64,000 nt of DNA from Panonychus citri (taxonomy: Eukaryota; Arthropoda; Arachnida; Trombidiformes; Tetranychidae): the NCBI RefSeq assembly GCF_014898815.1, contig NW_026515428.1:930001-994000 (forward strand), written 5' to 3'. Below the pieces are notes generated by a model, which was given only the letters and a program-made list of their open reading frames with translations, was not told the origin of the DNA and did not search any database. This document shows positions 13,499 to 28,400 of this stretch, in pieces (within the stretch, counting starts at the first letter, position 1; the number at the start of each line of letters is the position of its first letter). Made by a program: the position numbers and the translations under genes.

Positions 13499-16400
13499 GT
13501 GGGAAATTTGCTGTGTGGGTGGAAAGTAAATTAACTTATAACAATTGACTAACTAACTGATGAAAATATTGTAACATAATCAATATAAAGGAGCAAATAT
13601 CAGAGTGGGTGATGGAGGTTGAGGTGGGTAAGGAACATTGAATTAAGTTAATGGTTATAATCAAACTCAGAATCGTCAAGTTAATCTAATCATCAGTTAA
13701 TGAAAGTAACTAATGTTTTTCTTAATTATGATGTAAAAGAGGAAGTCTCCACCTTTCGACCCACCATGTAATCAGTAAAGGTGTCTGGTTAATGATTAAC
13801 AATTTGATTAACCTCCTGACAACTTGTACATCTGATTGAAATCACCGGTAGATTTCAAATATAAATAGAGATCAACATGATAATTGAAATGAACATGGAA
13901 AAAGGTTTGTATCAAATTGAGATGAAAAATCGAGGGAGAAAAAAATTATCCAAAATCAGTTAATCATTTGAAGAAAATTTTGTTCATAATCATGTCAGAA
14001 CTTCATTATCAATTGATGATAAATAATATTCGAGTATATATCTGTAAGAACTAGAGAGAGAGAGATACTGATGATTTTTGTATTCCTTTGTGATCTTATC
14101 ATCATTATCATCATCGTCATCATCCGTTATCATCTTTGATTGATATAAATATTGAGCCAATAAAGAGTTGATGATAAATGATGAAAGGAAAAAGTTAAAA
14201 TGAAATGAACCTTAAACAGGGAGGAAGATGATGAGAAAAAAAAATCAACATGGAAACAAGGAAACAAACAACATGAATAATATGATTGGGAGATAGAGAG
14301 AGATGAGGATCCACATCATCTTCATCTTCATCTTCCAGATCTTCCATGAATATGAAAGTCAAAGTATTAAGATTGAAGATAAGGTATTCATATGAAAATA
14401 GATGATGAAAAATATACTTGGTAACAATTTCCTCATCTGAAAAACTTATTGCCATAGAGATACCATGGGGAGTGTAAGGGTGGGAAGAGTAGGAGGATGA
14501 GGAAGATAAAAATAAGGATTCAATAAGCAAAAGGATGATAATGATGATGATGATGATGATAAGAGAAAGAGTATCAAATTGTATGGGTGACTTGTTATAT
14601 ATTAAAGTTGATGTTTAATATTGAAGAGGGAAGAGGATGATGAGAAAGAGGATGAGGTTCACCTTTGGGAAGGTAAAAATATCATCTCCCGGTGGATCTT
14701 CAATTCATTGATATCAGACTACATTTTAAAAAGCTGTATCATCATCATCATCATTATCATCAGGGTCATGAAGGTGGAGGTTGGTTCATGGGAAGAAACA
14801 ATTTACTCCATCATCATTATCATGAATGGAACGTTGTTTTTTCATCATCATCTTAAATTGATAAAATTTTCTTTCTCTCAAAATTATCATTACCATTTCC
14901 TTTTTCTCTTTCTCCATTTTCTTTTCTTATCTAAGACTTCCGGGAGAGAGAGAGAGGGAAAAGGCTTCCAAAAATTGTTGGTGTTTCTTTTGTGTCCATT
15001 TGCATTGGAGAACTTTTCTTATATTTTCCTCTTTTAAATTCAGCGATTTCCATGTTATCACTGAATTTAATCTCGATCCCTGAACCATCATCATCATCAT
15101 GGTAACTATTTCAATCTGATGATGATGATCAACAAACATGATGACAATAGGTATTGACATTATCATTCCAAATGTATTCAAGTTACTCATCTCAATGGAA
15201 TCGATAAAATTTCAAACTGAATCTGAATTTTATTCTCTCTCTCTCTCACACTTCATCTTTTACCTTTATTCTCACTTTCAGGGATGATGATGAAAAAGAT
15301 TTTCTGTCTCTTCCTCTTTCAAAAAGATTAAGATGCTTTTTTTTCTGGTTCACATGGTGATGAACAACGAGTAGGAAATTGGAAGAGGATATTAACCATG
15401 AGATGAACATGGTCAAAAGTAAATGAGATCAATTTAGAAACTCAATTTTCAAGTGTAGTTTCAATTTTCCTCATCATCTAATTTTTTTATACTCTGATTA
15501 TTACTCGCATCGTTGATTATCAGTAGAAAGAGTCAACAATAACATGATGATGATCATCATCAGAATGAGAATTTAATCAATGATGAGGATGAAATTGAAC
15601 TCAAGTATTTATATATCATTGAGTAACATTATATAAATATCATTACAAGTTAATATCACCAACAAGTATCAATGAAAATGCTGAGAATAAAATGTGAAAT
15701 AATCAATGGATAAGATTGATTGTTGCAAGTTAATTTCATCTGAATCAAATTAAAGTGCAAATACACAAGACTAATACCTAAATGATGTAATAAAATGAGT
15801 AAAAAAAAAACGAGAAGATTTAAAAAGTTTCAATCTAATCTTATTGTTTGGATTATCATTTTATCTTGTAAAAGATTAAGATTATCTTTCTCTCTCATGC
15901 TGCTATTTTCTGCAAATCTTATTGGAGCTAATGAAAAGCTAATTAACAACCTGGTTACCGGAAATAGATTCCCAAGGATGATAATGATGATGATGATGAT
16001 TCATATCATTGTTACATTGAGCATATTGAGCCTCCAGTGTCAATTGATGATCATGTTAAGGTGAATGTGGTTACAATTGTTGTTGGTACTAAATGATTAT
16101 AATCATTGCTTTAAATTGCTATCATTTTGTAAATGATCATTTTGCTCATCTTCATTTGTCTCTCTCTCTTACTCATCATTCTTTGTAAACATTATCATGA
16201 ATGGCTGTTAAATTTACCAGGAAATACTCTGGATACTTTTGTACACAAGGAAAGACACAAAAAAAGATACAAAGACTTGAATCTAAGCCTTGATCCGGTT
16301 TAAGGTCATTTTTCATTGGAACCCTGATAATCAAATAAGTTTATCTTCATCCAGATTATTTACCTTTACTTAACATTTCCCTTATCATAATCATTAGTAG

Positions 16401-19400
16401 CATCTCTCTCTCCTCCCTTTAGCATCCTCATCCTCTTTCTCCTCCTCCTCATCATCTTCATCAATGATGCAGAAAGTTAAAGAGAAAGATAAAAGTGAGA
16501 AAATGATTAGAATTCAGAAATTTGAATGTAATTGATGCTCGAGTTTTTTTTTAAAAGATGATGATAATGATGATTAGGAGGATGGAGAGTCTAAACTGGG
16601 AGGTGAATGATGATGAGATTCGAGATGATGATGAGGATAAAGTTTGAATTTAAAAGGTTCAAATCTTTTTCCATCACATCAAAGGTTAACATAAACTTAG
16701 TAAGAGGTAATCATTATGTTCAAACACGAACATGATTTGATTGTTGAAATGATTCATTTTGATTAACGGCCAGTTTTTAAATTCGTGTTCATAATAATGA
16801 TCTGACCGCTTAGAGAATCTAATCCTTAATCCTAATCCTAATGACGATGATTAAGAACCTTAATTGTCTTTCTCATCAATATTTTTAGACTGTGACATTG
16901 AATCAAATTGATATTTCTCATTAATACTCATCATCATCATCTTGATACAATTAATAAAACGATTGATTAATCATTGATTACGATCCTCATGTTCATCATT
17001 TATCATCAACTGATGGATAATAAGTGTAATTGATTGTATGACCTTAACTGTGACCATTTTTATCAACAATTGATTGTTTGAAATTTGAAAAAAAAATCTC
17101 CAACAATCAACAATGATTAACGATTTTCGAGATTCAATTTCTCATGATAATTGTATTATTATTATTACATGATCCAAATGAACAACATGGGAAAACAAAA
17201 GTCTCCAATTGTTGATTATAATCAATTATCTTAATCATTATAAATCACAATAATCTATTATTATCTTAAAAATCAAAAGTTGTAAACAATTAATCATCAA
17301 CAATCAACAACAAGGAAACTCAATTTAAACAAGAGGAAAAAATAAAATAAAAATAATGTCTTCACTAATGATAACAATTAAATCTGATCATTAATCTTAA
17401 ATACAACAATTACAAATGCTACTATTAATTAATATAATCAAAAGGTAAAATCAACTAATTTTAAGGCTAATTAATGATAATTAAATTGTTACCAATTGAT
17501 AAGTGAATAATAAGATGCTGATGTAATTAAAATTAATTGTGATGAGAGTTTTTTTTTCACTTGAAAAGTTTAATTTACGTAATGATAGTAACTGATTAAA
17601 CTAATCACTTTTCTAGACATTAAACTAAATTGTTGGTTAATGGAATCACCTTGAAAATTAGGTTGTAATTAAAATTGATTCACAATAATGTCAATCAAAT
17701 TAATCCATCCCAATGAAACACAACCAATGGTTCATTTTCATGATATTGAAAAGAATTGAATTTCCTGAAAATCTAATCAGCTGATCAATGAAAATTGATA
17801 ACAAAATAATAACATGAAAATGTTTACTTTTCAAATTCTCAGATTGTGATAATATTTATGATAAACTTTTGACAGGTTAATGAAATTTGTTCATTGTTGT
17901 TGATATCATGATCCATCATGAGGTTGAAATGGATGAATCAAGTTGAGTAACTTGATTGAAAGAATTGAAATATTTTTCTATTCAAAAAGTTCTGAGTCAA
18001 TTTTAACTGAGGGAAAATTAGATGATTACCTTGATCGGCTTTGATTCTGGTCTTCGACCCCAATCCGAGGGAAGATTAATATTAATCCTTAATAGTGAAC
18101 TATTTGAAATGAGCTGAATAGTTTCCAGGGGGATTTCATCTTGTTCAGGGGTTAATTTTGAGCCTCTTTGTTTGTATAAGAATTCAGTTTGAAAATTAAA
18201 GGGAAACTCTCGACCGGTGGGTTGACAGAAGCAAAGTGGTGACAGAAAATGGGTTGAATCAACTGCCCGGTGGACAAGTAATTTAGGCTGATTAACTCCG
18301 AGAATTCCGATATCACAATATTTACCACAGGTAAGAGCTGAATTGAAGGGTGAAATGATTGAAACGTTAACCCGTCCATGGGAAATGATTGATGCATCAA
18401 AGGTTAGATTACAGTGGATTTTACCATCAATTGGGAAGTTAAAATCGGACGGGTTGATTGTGAATGAACCAGAGTTTAATTGCTCATGAAGTGATGAGAA
18501 TGAGTTAATTGTTAAAGGTGAAATTGCGGTGAAAAGTTTTGAACAATTTTGTGAAACAAATTCAGAAGAAACTTTTATCTCCGGGATTAATCGTTTAACT
18601 TGGAAACGGTAGTTGATTGATGATCCATCTAATGAACCAGTCGAACTGTGAAACTGGACAAGAAGTGAAGGTCCACTTGTAACATAGACTGATTCGGATG
18701 CTCCACCCTGTAGTATCATGGAAAGGAAGATGAGGTAGAGAGAGAGAGAGCGAAATAGGATTGAGATGAAAAAGACAATCAATTACATTGAATTTAATTA
18801 AATCTTTTGAGAGTTTGACTTTTTAAGGAAGTGGGAAAAAAGAAAAGGATTCAAAGTGATTAAGGTTAATGAATGAATGTGATGTTTATCAACAAAGCAG
18901 ATACATGTTGGAGTGATGGTGATGGTAGAGATAATTATCATCGCCATGATTAAGATGCAAGAAGAAAAAAAAATTATTCAACAAAATTGATGACATTTGG
19001 TATGAGAAGAGGATTAAAATTGTTCAGGGAAATGATGGTGAAGGATTTGAGATGGTGGGTAGAGAGAGAGATTGAAATTTACCATGGGTTTGTTGGTATC
19101 ACAAAGATTATTCATTAATCTGAATGGATCGGGTTCTGGGCCATCATAGATTCTGACATTTTCCTCGCACAAAGTGATTCGCTCAATAGTAAAACTGAGA
19201 AATTCAATTGAAAGGTGATCCAATTGATCGGGTGCCGTGAACAGATATGAACATGTAACATTACCAGGGTACCATGAACGAGGATTGGTGAAGATACTTG
19301 AATCAACTGAATCAGTTATAGTCTCTTGAAGTAAACATGATCCATCAGGTGAAACCTGAATAATAGTAGAGGGAAAAGTTGATATCAGAAATTTTGAAAA

Positions 19401-21399
19401 CTATCGATTTCCATATAACAACATCGATAAGTTCAGTAATTCTCATGATACTAAATATAATCATTAACTGTTGACATAAGTGTTAATAATAACTGTTATT
19501 ATTTACTGTCGATGATTATGTTCATCGTGATAATATTTTCAGGGAGCAGATAAAAGTTCTAACTGAGTTCGATCGAGTCTCTTTTACTTTTTCTCATTAC
19601 ACTTGGATAATCAAGTTGAAAACTGTTCACAATCATGATGATGAACAATTTGATGACAGTTTAAATGTTGATAATATGTTTACAATATCAAATAATAATA
19701 TCTAATTCCAGAGGTTCAATTGATTTCTTTGTTATATTTTCTCATGATATAATAACAATAATGATGATGAGGTGGTAGTAGTAGTGGTGATGATGACTGT
19801 GGATGATAAATATCATCATCATGTAGAAGATATAAAAACATGGATAATATTGATTTTGGCTCTTATTGGGATCAATTGAAACAGCAAGAAAAAAGGAAGA
19901 AAAAAATAAGAAAAATGAAACTTTCGATAAGATGAAAAGTGACCATCACAGTAACCGGAGGTCATTCCTAATTCTGGTCAGTTGAAAGGTCAATTGTTAA
20001 TGTGTCATTTAAGGTCAAAGGCGAAATGTTTATCATCTCAACAAGAACCATTTAGTTGATGATATTATTAATGATAATGATTAAGAATCTAAGTCCAATG
20101 TCAATGACACTAATGATACTCCATGAGAATGACAGATAATATGATAATCTATTGAGAAATTGAAATGGACAGAATGAAAATTGTTCTAACTGAACTTACC
20201 TCAACCGAACGACCAGAATCAAAGATAATATCAGTCTCGATTTTAATCTGAAACCCAGTGTCCACTAATCGTCCAGCGGGCGACGATTCAAATTCAATGA
20301 GCATCCAGGGCTGGGAGGCGATTATATTTGATGATAATCGTCCTCTGAATATGAGATAATTTTGGAAATAAAAAAGTTGAGAGTTAAAATTGTTATCAAA
20401 AGTATCACATGAACCATGAAAGTGAAACTCATTATCATCAACACTTGAAGTTCATTAAAAAAAATGAGTATCTTATGAATCATTAACTGAATCATTATCA
20501 TGTCAAGATAATAATGATTTGAATTTTGCAGTTTTTATTACTATTAAATGGTGATGATTAACATGATTACTAAGATGATTGTGATTCCATGGAAGATAAA
20601 TCTTTATGATGATGATGATGATGATAAGTTTTTTCTTTCGGCTCTTCATCATTTCAAGACAAATTGGATGATAAATATGAAGATGATAATGATCATGTTG
20701 TAACACTGATGATGATGATTATGATAGTAGTAAATTAAGTTATTATTACCTTCCGCAAAGTGATGTAATTAGTTGATCTTTGGATGTTGATCCGTCATAA
20801 ATTTTAATTGAATCGTAAGGGCATTGATTGTAATTACGAGTTACTGGTCGAGGGAAACAGATTAACATCCCTTCACATTGTTCACCATCAATATCCATGT
20901 CAACAATTTCAAGTTTGGTTAATCCACCAGGTGATTTGATTAAATATCTAGTAAATTTTTTATTCAAGTGGAAAGGAAACGGAAATGATGAGGTTGAAAT
21001 TTTTGTTTTCGTATAAAAAAAAATAAGAATGGTAAAAGAAATTGATTCAATTGTAGAAAGTGATTAATTGTCTAGTCTGTTGATTGATTCAATATTATCT
21101 TTTTCTTTATTGTTGATTCAAAAACGTTTTCATCCCAGAGTGGATTAGGAAGTGGGTTAACGAGGGAGAGGTGGGGTGGTTAGGATGAAGAGAGAGATAG
21201 AGATAGATGATATAAACAAGAATCATGATGAAATTTTCTTCATGAGTGGGTAGCGATAACCTTAGAAGAAGATGTTCGTGGATTGGAATAAAAAAAATTT
21301 CGATTCTGAACTTTTCGAAAAGAATAAAAAAACTAACTAATCTTTTGCTTCTGAATTGAAAAGTTTGGTTTGAGTTCGAAGATCATCAAGCATCGAATC

Positions 21400-21439
<40 letters not shown>

Positions 21440-22382
21440 AAATGAATTAAATCCCAGCGAAAGTTTAAAATTTTGATCTTTTCACCAGATAACAACAATA
21501 AGAACTAAAATAAACCAGTTCGAGCTTCGAGTTCTGAAAAAAGAGAAAATCTTTCCCTAATAAAGATTGATGACTTTATCCTGAAAACTTGCAGATAGAG
21601 AATGAAGAAGAAGATGAAATGATGATGATGAGAAATGAACTAAATCATTTGATCAGGAATGATGGATGAAAAAGTTTAAGAACTTTGAAAGACTGAAAGA
21701 GAGAAGAAGAAAAAAATTCGTAACTTGGATGATAAACTTTTCTCCAAATTCGAAAAAAATAATCTCAATCCTTTTCCTTCTTAAAACCAATAATAATCTT
21801 CGTCATTCAATTGCTATCAACTCTTTTTCATCTTTCCAGCTTGAGTAACAAGTAAATCGTTGATTCGATGAGTTAAAAGAGGGAAAAAAGTTCTAAGAGA
21901 AATAAAAACACCGAGAGAATTTAAATTCACTCTTGAAACTAAAGAACAAAAAGACAAATATCAAAATCGATTAAAATTAACTCGAAATCAATTAAACTGT
22001 TATTAGAAATTAGATTAAACAAATATTAGTCGAAAGTCGAGAAAAAGTTTACAAAGTTTTAGCAGAAGGAAAATATCATAATAATAATCATGATATTTAC
22101 TCAGGGAAAAAGAAATTATTTCTTCTAGATTCAATTCTCAGGGAACCTGAACACTAATCATCTTAATTATAATAACATTTACATTATTTATTCAATCATA
22201 AATTGTTCATAACCAGTTTGATTGTTACCTTTAATCATGATCACCATGAAGGAAACAAAAGTTTTCCTGATATATTATCATTATTATCATCATGAAAATG
22301 AGATGTTAACAAGTGAGTACAGAGAGAGAGAGAGAGCCAAAAACATGCTAATAATATAACAGGTATTTTCAGAATCATTATT

Positions 22383-22426
<44 letters not shown>

Positions 22427-25400
22427 GATAATATGTTTATTATCATATTCAGTTACTGAATTAAGTTTATTGTATATTTTTTTTGTTTCCTCCTCATGCT
22501 TTTTACCTCCAAGTCAACTGAGCATAAATATTAACCATTTCTCGAGTATCTTTCTCCCTATTTCCTATTCTGTGTGAATTATTTCATGATGATCATGATG
22601 ATGATGAGAATAGGAATTGTAATAATGATAATGTGATGTGTAATAATACAATAAAGTGCATATAATGTTATGTTGATTTCATCATCATGATGAAGATAAA
22701 CTTTTTACTCTGAATAGTTAATGGGGATTTGAGATGAAAAGGAAGAGAAAGAAAATGAAATATAAAGTGATAGAGTTGAAAGATGAAAGTTCAGTAATAA
22801 TATCATGAACAACATGTGACCATGATGATGAATTTTGAAAATAAGAAAATTTCATTCAAGTTATTTGTTGGTTTGTTGTTCTCGGTTTGAATTCATTTCT
22901 TATGATATATCAACAGTTGTAAAGGTAAGTCTTGTTGTGTGGATTCTTACCTGCATTTCAAGTTTCTTGGGTAAATTTCAGGATAACCAGGGGAATGGAT
23001 GTAACAATGTCCAGGTGAACAATCTTGAATAATCCGATCACAATAAGTTGAGGTGATCAACTGACCACGACGATTTCGAGTCTTATGAAATTGTCCAAGT
23101 TTAGTCCAGTGTTCGTCCTGTTTCTGTATCTCGGTGCTAAACTGAAACTGCGTCTCCTCTGAATAAGAATCAGAATGAAATACTATCCGGACATACGGCG
23201 TTTCTGAGATAATATTCTTTGGCATATCAATTTCACCACAGAAAAATCCTAAAGAAAGTAATATGTAAAAAATAGAGAAGGAAAAACATCAGATTGGATA
23301 TAAACTTTATTCTGAAGGGTTCAAATATAAGAAAAACATTTGGAATCACAATTAAAGATTGATAACAAAATCTATTCAATAATATATAACAATCAGTTCG
23401 TGAACATGGTTCAAAGAAATTGTGTTAATATTTGTGCTCGTAATCATTGAGATGTGAAAAATTATACATAATGGATTCAATAGATATTAACATGGATTGG
23501 AACTGTAAATGGTTGATTTTGATATAATTTCATTTGCTTGGTGGGAAAGTTAAAAGCCTTTGAGCATAATAACGGTAATTGCAAATTCGAGGGTAAAAGA
23601 GAGTAAAACAAAATGTTCTAAGTGACATTTCTAATCGATAAGAGTGTTAAGAAAAAAAAAGTAAACTCCAAAGTTGAACAATTAGCATAAATTGAAAATA
23701 TTATTATTATTTATTCACTTGATTTGTCCTTTCCCTCAACCCGGTGGTGGAAATATTAATAATTTATTTACTCTCCCAGTGCCAGAGACTTTTTTTCCTG
23801 AATCAATTCTGTGTACATAACAGGAATCATCATCTTCATCCAACCATTATAAGCTTAAAATGATGATGATGATGAAATATTAACATCACCTGAGGCGATT
23901 CTCTCTCTCTCTCTCTCTCTCATTCTCCCTCTATCTTGAGTATCTTTATATATTTTTTTGTTCAACTCCCACTACAGAAATAATATTTTTTCATATGATT
24001 ATCTTTCTTTGTTGAAGTGAAAGTAAATTCAATGATCATTGAAGGTGGAGGAGGAACAGGGCTCAGGGTGGAAGGTGGGAAATGAAATATTGATAAATTG
24101 AGTTCTGGGTAAGTGGGAGTTTGAACTCGAGGTGGATTGATTATTGAATTGACAGTTTTTTTTCACTTTTCTTCATGAAAATAGGAAACAAAAACTTTGG
24201 GTGTTATCCATTAATTTTTTGTTATCTATTTCCAGGTTAATATCATCATGGTGATGGATTAACCTGATTATCCAATGAATCAATGATCTACTTCCCATGT
24301 AAAGTGAATCAGAAATTTCAATTTTAATATTAACCTTTTTTTTTGCTGATGAAAATTCAATTTTATTTATTAATTCATTTGATAAGTTTCAACATTTTAT
24401 TCAATAAAACTTTGTTACTTTAATATTGGCCTTGGTTACAATTCAGTTATCCCCAGTTTCCTGATTATATGATTATCTCATGAGTTTATCAAGTTGTGAG
24501 TTCAATTTTCATCATGATGATGAACACACTTTGAATGCTGAATGAGTTGCAAGTTGAAACAAAATTGAGTAATTAAATCAACTGGATTAACCTTCTTGAT
24601 ATTAATCATGAGTGGATATGGTTCAGTCAGCATGATAATATTGGTGATGAGCTTTTCATGATATCATCATGATGATGAGTAAGAAAAAAAAACCTTTAGG
24701 TCAGCAAATGACCTGAGGGGAAACTTTTTCCCATATTGAACATATATATAACTTATAATAAATTCTGATTCCCTGATTGGGATTTTTCATTGTTCAGTAT
24801 TATTTATATTCATCATTCTGTTTCACAATATAATCTGATATTCATATAAATTAATCTTTGATACTATTAAACAATCAACAATCTGGATCATTAATCAAAT
24901 TGTATTAAATTTTAAATCAAAGTTTCAGTTTTGATTGTGTCAAAATTGAACTTTGAAAACCACCAAAAGTTTTGGATACAAAAGTTTCCGGAAATCAAGA
25001 GTTTCAGTTATGATTTTATGATTACATGTAAAGGTTATTTTAATATTTCAGTTCCATGATGATGAAATATTGATATTATTCAATCATAACCAATGGAAGA
25101 AAAAATTGTAAAAGAAAATTGGAATTGAAAATAAAGTTTCAAACTGATTTCATGAGATTCAATCAAATCCATGATACTATTCAGGCAAAGATAATCAGGT
25201 TGAGTACTTATTCAGGTAAAAATAACATTTGATTACAATTCATCGTAATGATTTAGTTAATTCATCTGATGAATAATCTAAATCACAAGACAATTTCTCT
25301 GTTTTTTTTTTCGTTCAAATTTTGATTAACCTTTAATGATTTGTAGCCAACGGACACGAACTTGATCAATTCGAGGATTCTTTTTACCTGAACATTTCTG

Positions 25401-28400
25401 GTTCTCATGAACCTCCATGAAGATGAGATTAAAGTGGATGATAAATTCAATCATCTATGAAGAATAAGAAGAGAAAACAATTCCATTTGATTTTCTCCCT
25501 AATTCTCTCTCTTTCTGTGCTCACTAATGTTCCAAGAGTGTGAATCTAACATGGAAATAAATGATTCTCATGATTCAAAAAGCTCTGGAAAAAAAACTGA
25601 AAAATCCACAACAGAATCTGAATTTCTCATGAAAAATATATAAAAGGAAAATCTGAAAAGCGGTGAGCAAAAGATGAATCCAATTGTAACAAATAATCAG
25701 GTAGTAAAAGAAGATGAAAAATTCAAGTTACTCACGTTTCAAATATTCAGATACTATTTGGAATCATCATGAAGCGAAAAAAATCAAAATTCTGAATAAA
25801 TTGGAACAGAACTTTTTTTTGTAAACTAAATTTAATCAGAATTCCCTGACCATTGGTAACCTTATTTTCTTTTGGTTCACCAATAATCATTTCTACCTAT
25901 GAAACTCATGATTTATATGTATCATGATTCAGGAGGAACAGTAAAAAGTTCAGGTAAACAATGAATAAGGAAACAAATGGAAAGAGACAAAATAAAGTTT
26001 TCCGATCGACTGAACTTTCTGAATCTTATATGTTGTTGGTTTTTATTATAATCTAATCAACGGTTCATTAGAGTTTGATTGAGATTAAATTGTTAAGACT
26101 TTCACTTGATCATAGATGAAGATGAAGATGAAGATGATGATGATGATGGTTAAGATGATAAGAAGATGAAAACTAAAAACATCTTCATCATTATTTACAC
26201 TTGATTAAAGTTGTTTGATATTATTTAAACATCTTACCTTTGATTAGGTTTGCTTGTTCATCCAATTAACTGTTATTACATTGTTCAATATAAACCTTTA
26301 TCAATTCCGTTTCCGAGTATTTCATCATCAGGGTGGTTTCAGTTGATAATAATCAGAATTCATGATAAAAGCTATCAGACTAACTAGACAAGAAATATAT
26401 TTATTGGTAAAATCGTTCCAAGGGAATCGTTCATTTCTAATGAAAGTTCATGATAATTCATGAAGATGATAATAGTAATAATAACTGTCTATTAGGTAAA
26501 TTGTTATTTATCAACATTTTTCTTATATATTTTCACAATCATTGCAACAATTTACTGATTGTCTTTCTTCTTGATTGTGATAAATGTCTAATCAAAGTTG
26601 ACAAACTGTTTGATTGCTTTCTCAGCTATTGTGCCAATTCAAACTTCATTTGTCACATTCAAATGGTAAAACAATCAAATTAATCATGATCAGTTAAGTA
26701 AATAGAGGTTACAAAAGTAACCATGTAATTAACTGATTCTCATTTATTTTTGCAAAGTTTCCAGAAGCTTTTTCTCAGTCTCATTTATCGTTCAATATTT
26801 TTGACTTGACAGATTCACGATCGATAAGAGTTCGAGCTGATTTACTGATTGTGACCTTCGAACGACATGTGAAGGCAAATAATGACCTCGATTTTATATC
26901 ATATCGATCTTTAGTTACAGAAATCTTTTCAATATGTTTCTCGTTGAAATGTCTATAAGTATTTAAATAAGAATAAAAGATTTTTGGTATTTTACAATGA
27001 ACACAAATAGCTTTAAAATAATCACTTGAAATATGTTGAATTATTGATAGTTTACGGTTCTTTTCACCGATATCACATACATGAGGAGCACCACAAATAT
27101 AAACTGTACCAAGTGTAAGCTGTAAACTGTTAACATTAATCTCAGATAAACATGAAGGTTCCGAATCAGAATGTACTTTCTTTGAAAATCCAATTTGATT
27201 AAATGAAGAATCAGTTTTTTCATTTGAACTTTTAGAAATTATAGAAATATATAGGGCTATTCAGCTATTTTTATCGATCTTAGTTGCGATTTATCAACAA
27301 ATAAGAGTCAGAGAGACACAGGACTTGAGTGGTATGAGTGTGAGCGATACTCAATTGTCATATTGAAAGATCAAGGTCATTCAGGTCATTGTTGAAAGAA
27401 AGCGTTTCAAGGTCAGGGTCATCTGAAGGTGATATAGTTTTTCTCCACATTTTTTTGTGACCTTCGAACGACATGTGAAAGCAAATAATGACCTCGATTT
27501 TATATCATATCGACTACAAAAAGCTACTCGAACTGAACTTGAGGATGTTCAGAAAGTTAGATGAAAATTTGAAGCACCACGATTATGAACTGTTCAAAAA
27601 TTTATCGAAAAGTTTTGTGATAGTTTGTCAATCTACAATTTTGACATGAAAATTTTGGAATTTTAATTAAAATGATTCACTTTAATTAGTAAATCATTGA
27701 GAGATTTAAATAATTAAATTGGAGCCGATTGTAATTCCAAATGATGAAAACAATTAGTTAATTAAATTGTAGCTTTTTCTTAATTTGAATTACTCTCTTT
27801 TACTTTCAATTAGCTAAATTAAAATCTATTAGAGGTAATGAGCTTAATGAATTTCCAATAATTAATTTAATTGTTAACAATTTAATCAAGTTGAAAGTTT
27901 CTGACAGTTAATCATTTCTATTATTATCATGATCATAATAGTTTGACAAATACACAAAAAAAAACTCATTACAATTAATGTTTTTTTTCACGAATAAAAA
28001 TTCAACAATTAATAATTCAGCAATTTGAATGAACCACAATTTAGTGATCAAGTTTATGGTTAATAAATCAAACAATTAAGACTAATTATATTATCTCATC
28101 AATCATGATCATTACTGACCAAATAAAATATATTTCTCACTAGAGGTTATTATCAAAATGAGAGCGTTAATTGTTAGCCAACAATCAATACGCTTTAATC
28201 ATTCTTGCAGCAATGATTAACATGAAAAACTGTTAAACTTATGCTTTTGTATTTTCACCCTTAATTCAAATACTCAGAACTTTTCATCTTCATGGTGATT
28301 TAAAGGGAAAAAAAGATTCTAAATGTGATTCTTTTTTTTTCTTGCAACCGGAAACCTTTAGATAACTAAAAGAGATAATTGATTTTCTCTCCACTGAATC

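Larger units (their letters stand above)
3150..18029 (-). other. Giant intron 7 of the receptor gene (14.9 kb)
   Basis: The flanking exons join in phase 0 (donor AAG|gtaatc at 18030, acceptor ttttag| at 3149), and the CUB-like fold appears to continue across the junction. I found no convincing exon inside. The intron is packed with ATG/CAT triplet runs, (CT)n/(GA)n microsatellites and recurrent A-tract+GTTC motifs. Open frames within it, such as those around 14195-15190, are low complexity and translate from these repeats. Confidence 0.75.

Noticed and set aside
13327..13548. Leu/Ser repeat frame
   Set aside because: It is a direct translation of the (CT)n microsatellite.
14195..15190. Open frames of 87-138 codons on both strands
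   Set aside because: They translate CAT/ATG and GA/CT repeats, overlap each other on opposite strands and lie inside receptor intron 7.
22241..22426. Poly-Met frame
   Set aside because: It is an artefact of the (ATC)n microsatellite read on the - strand.
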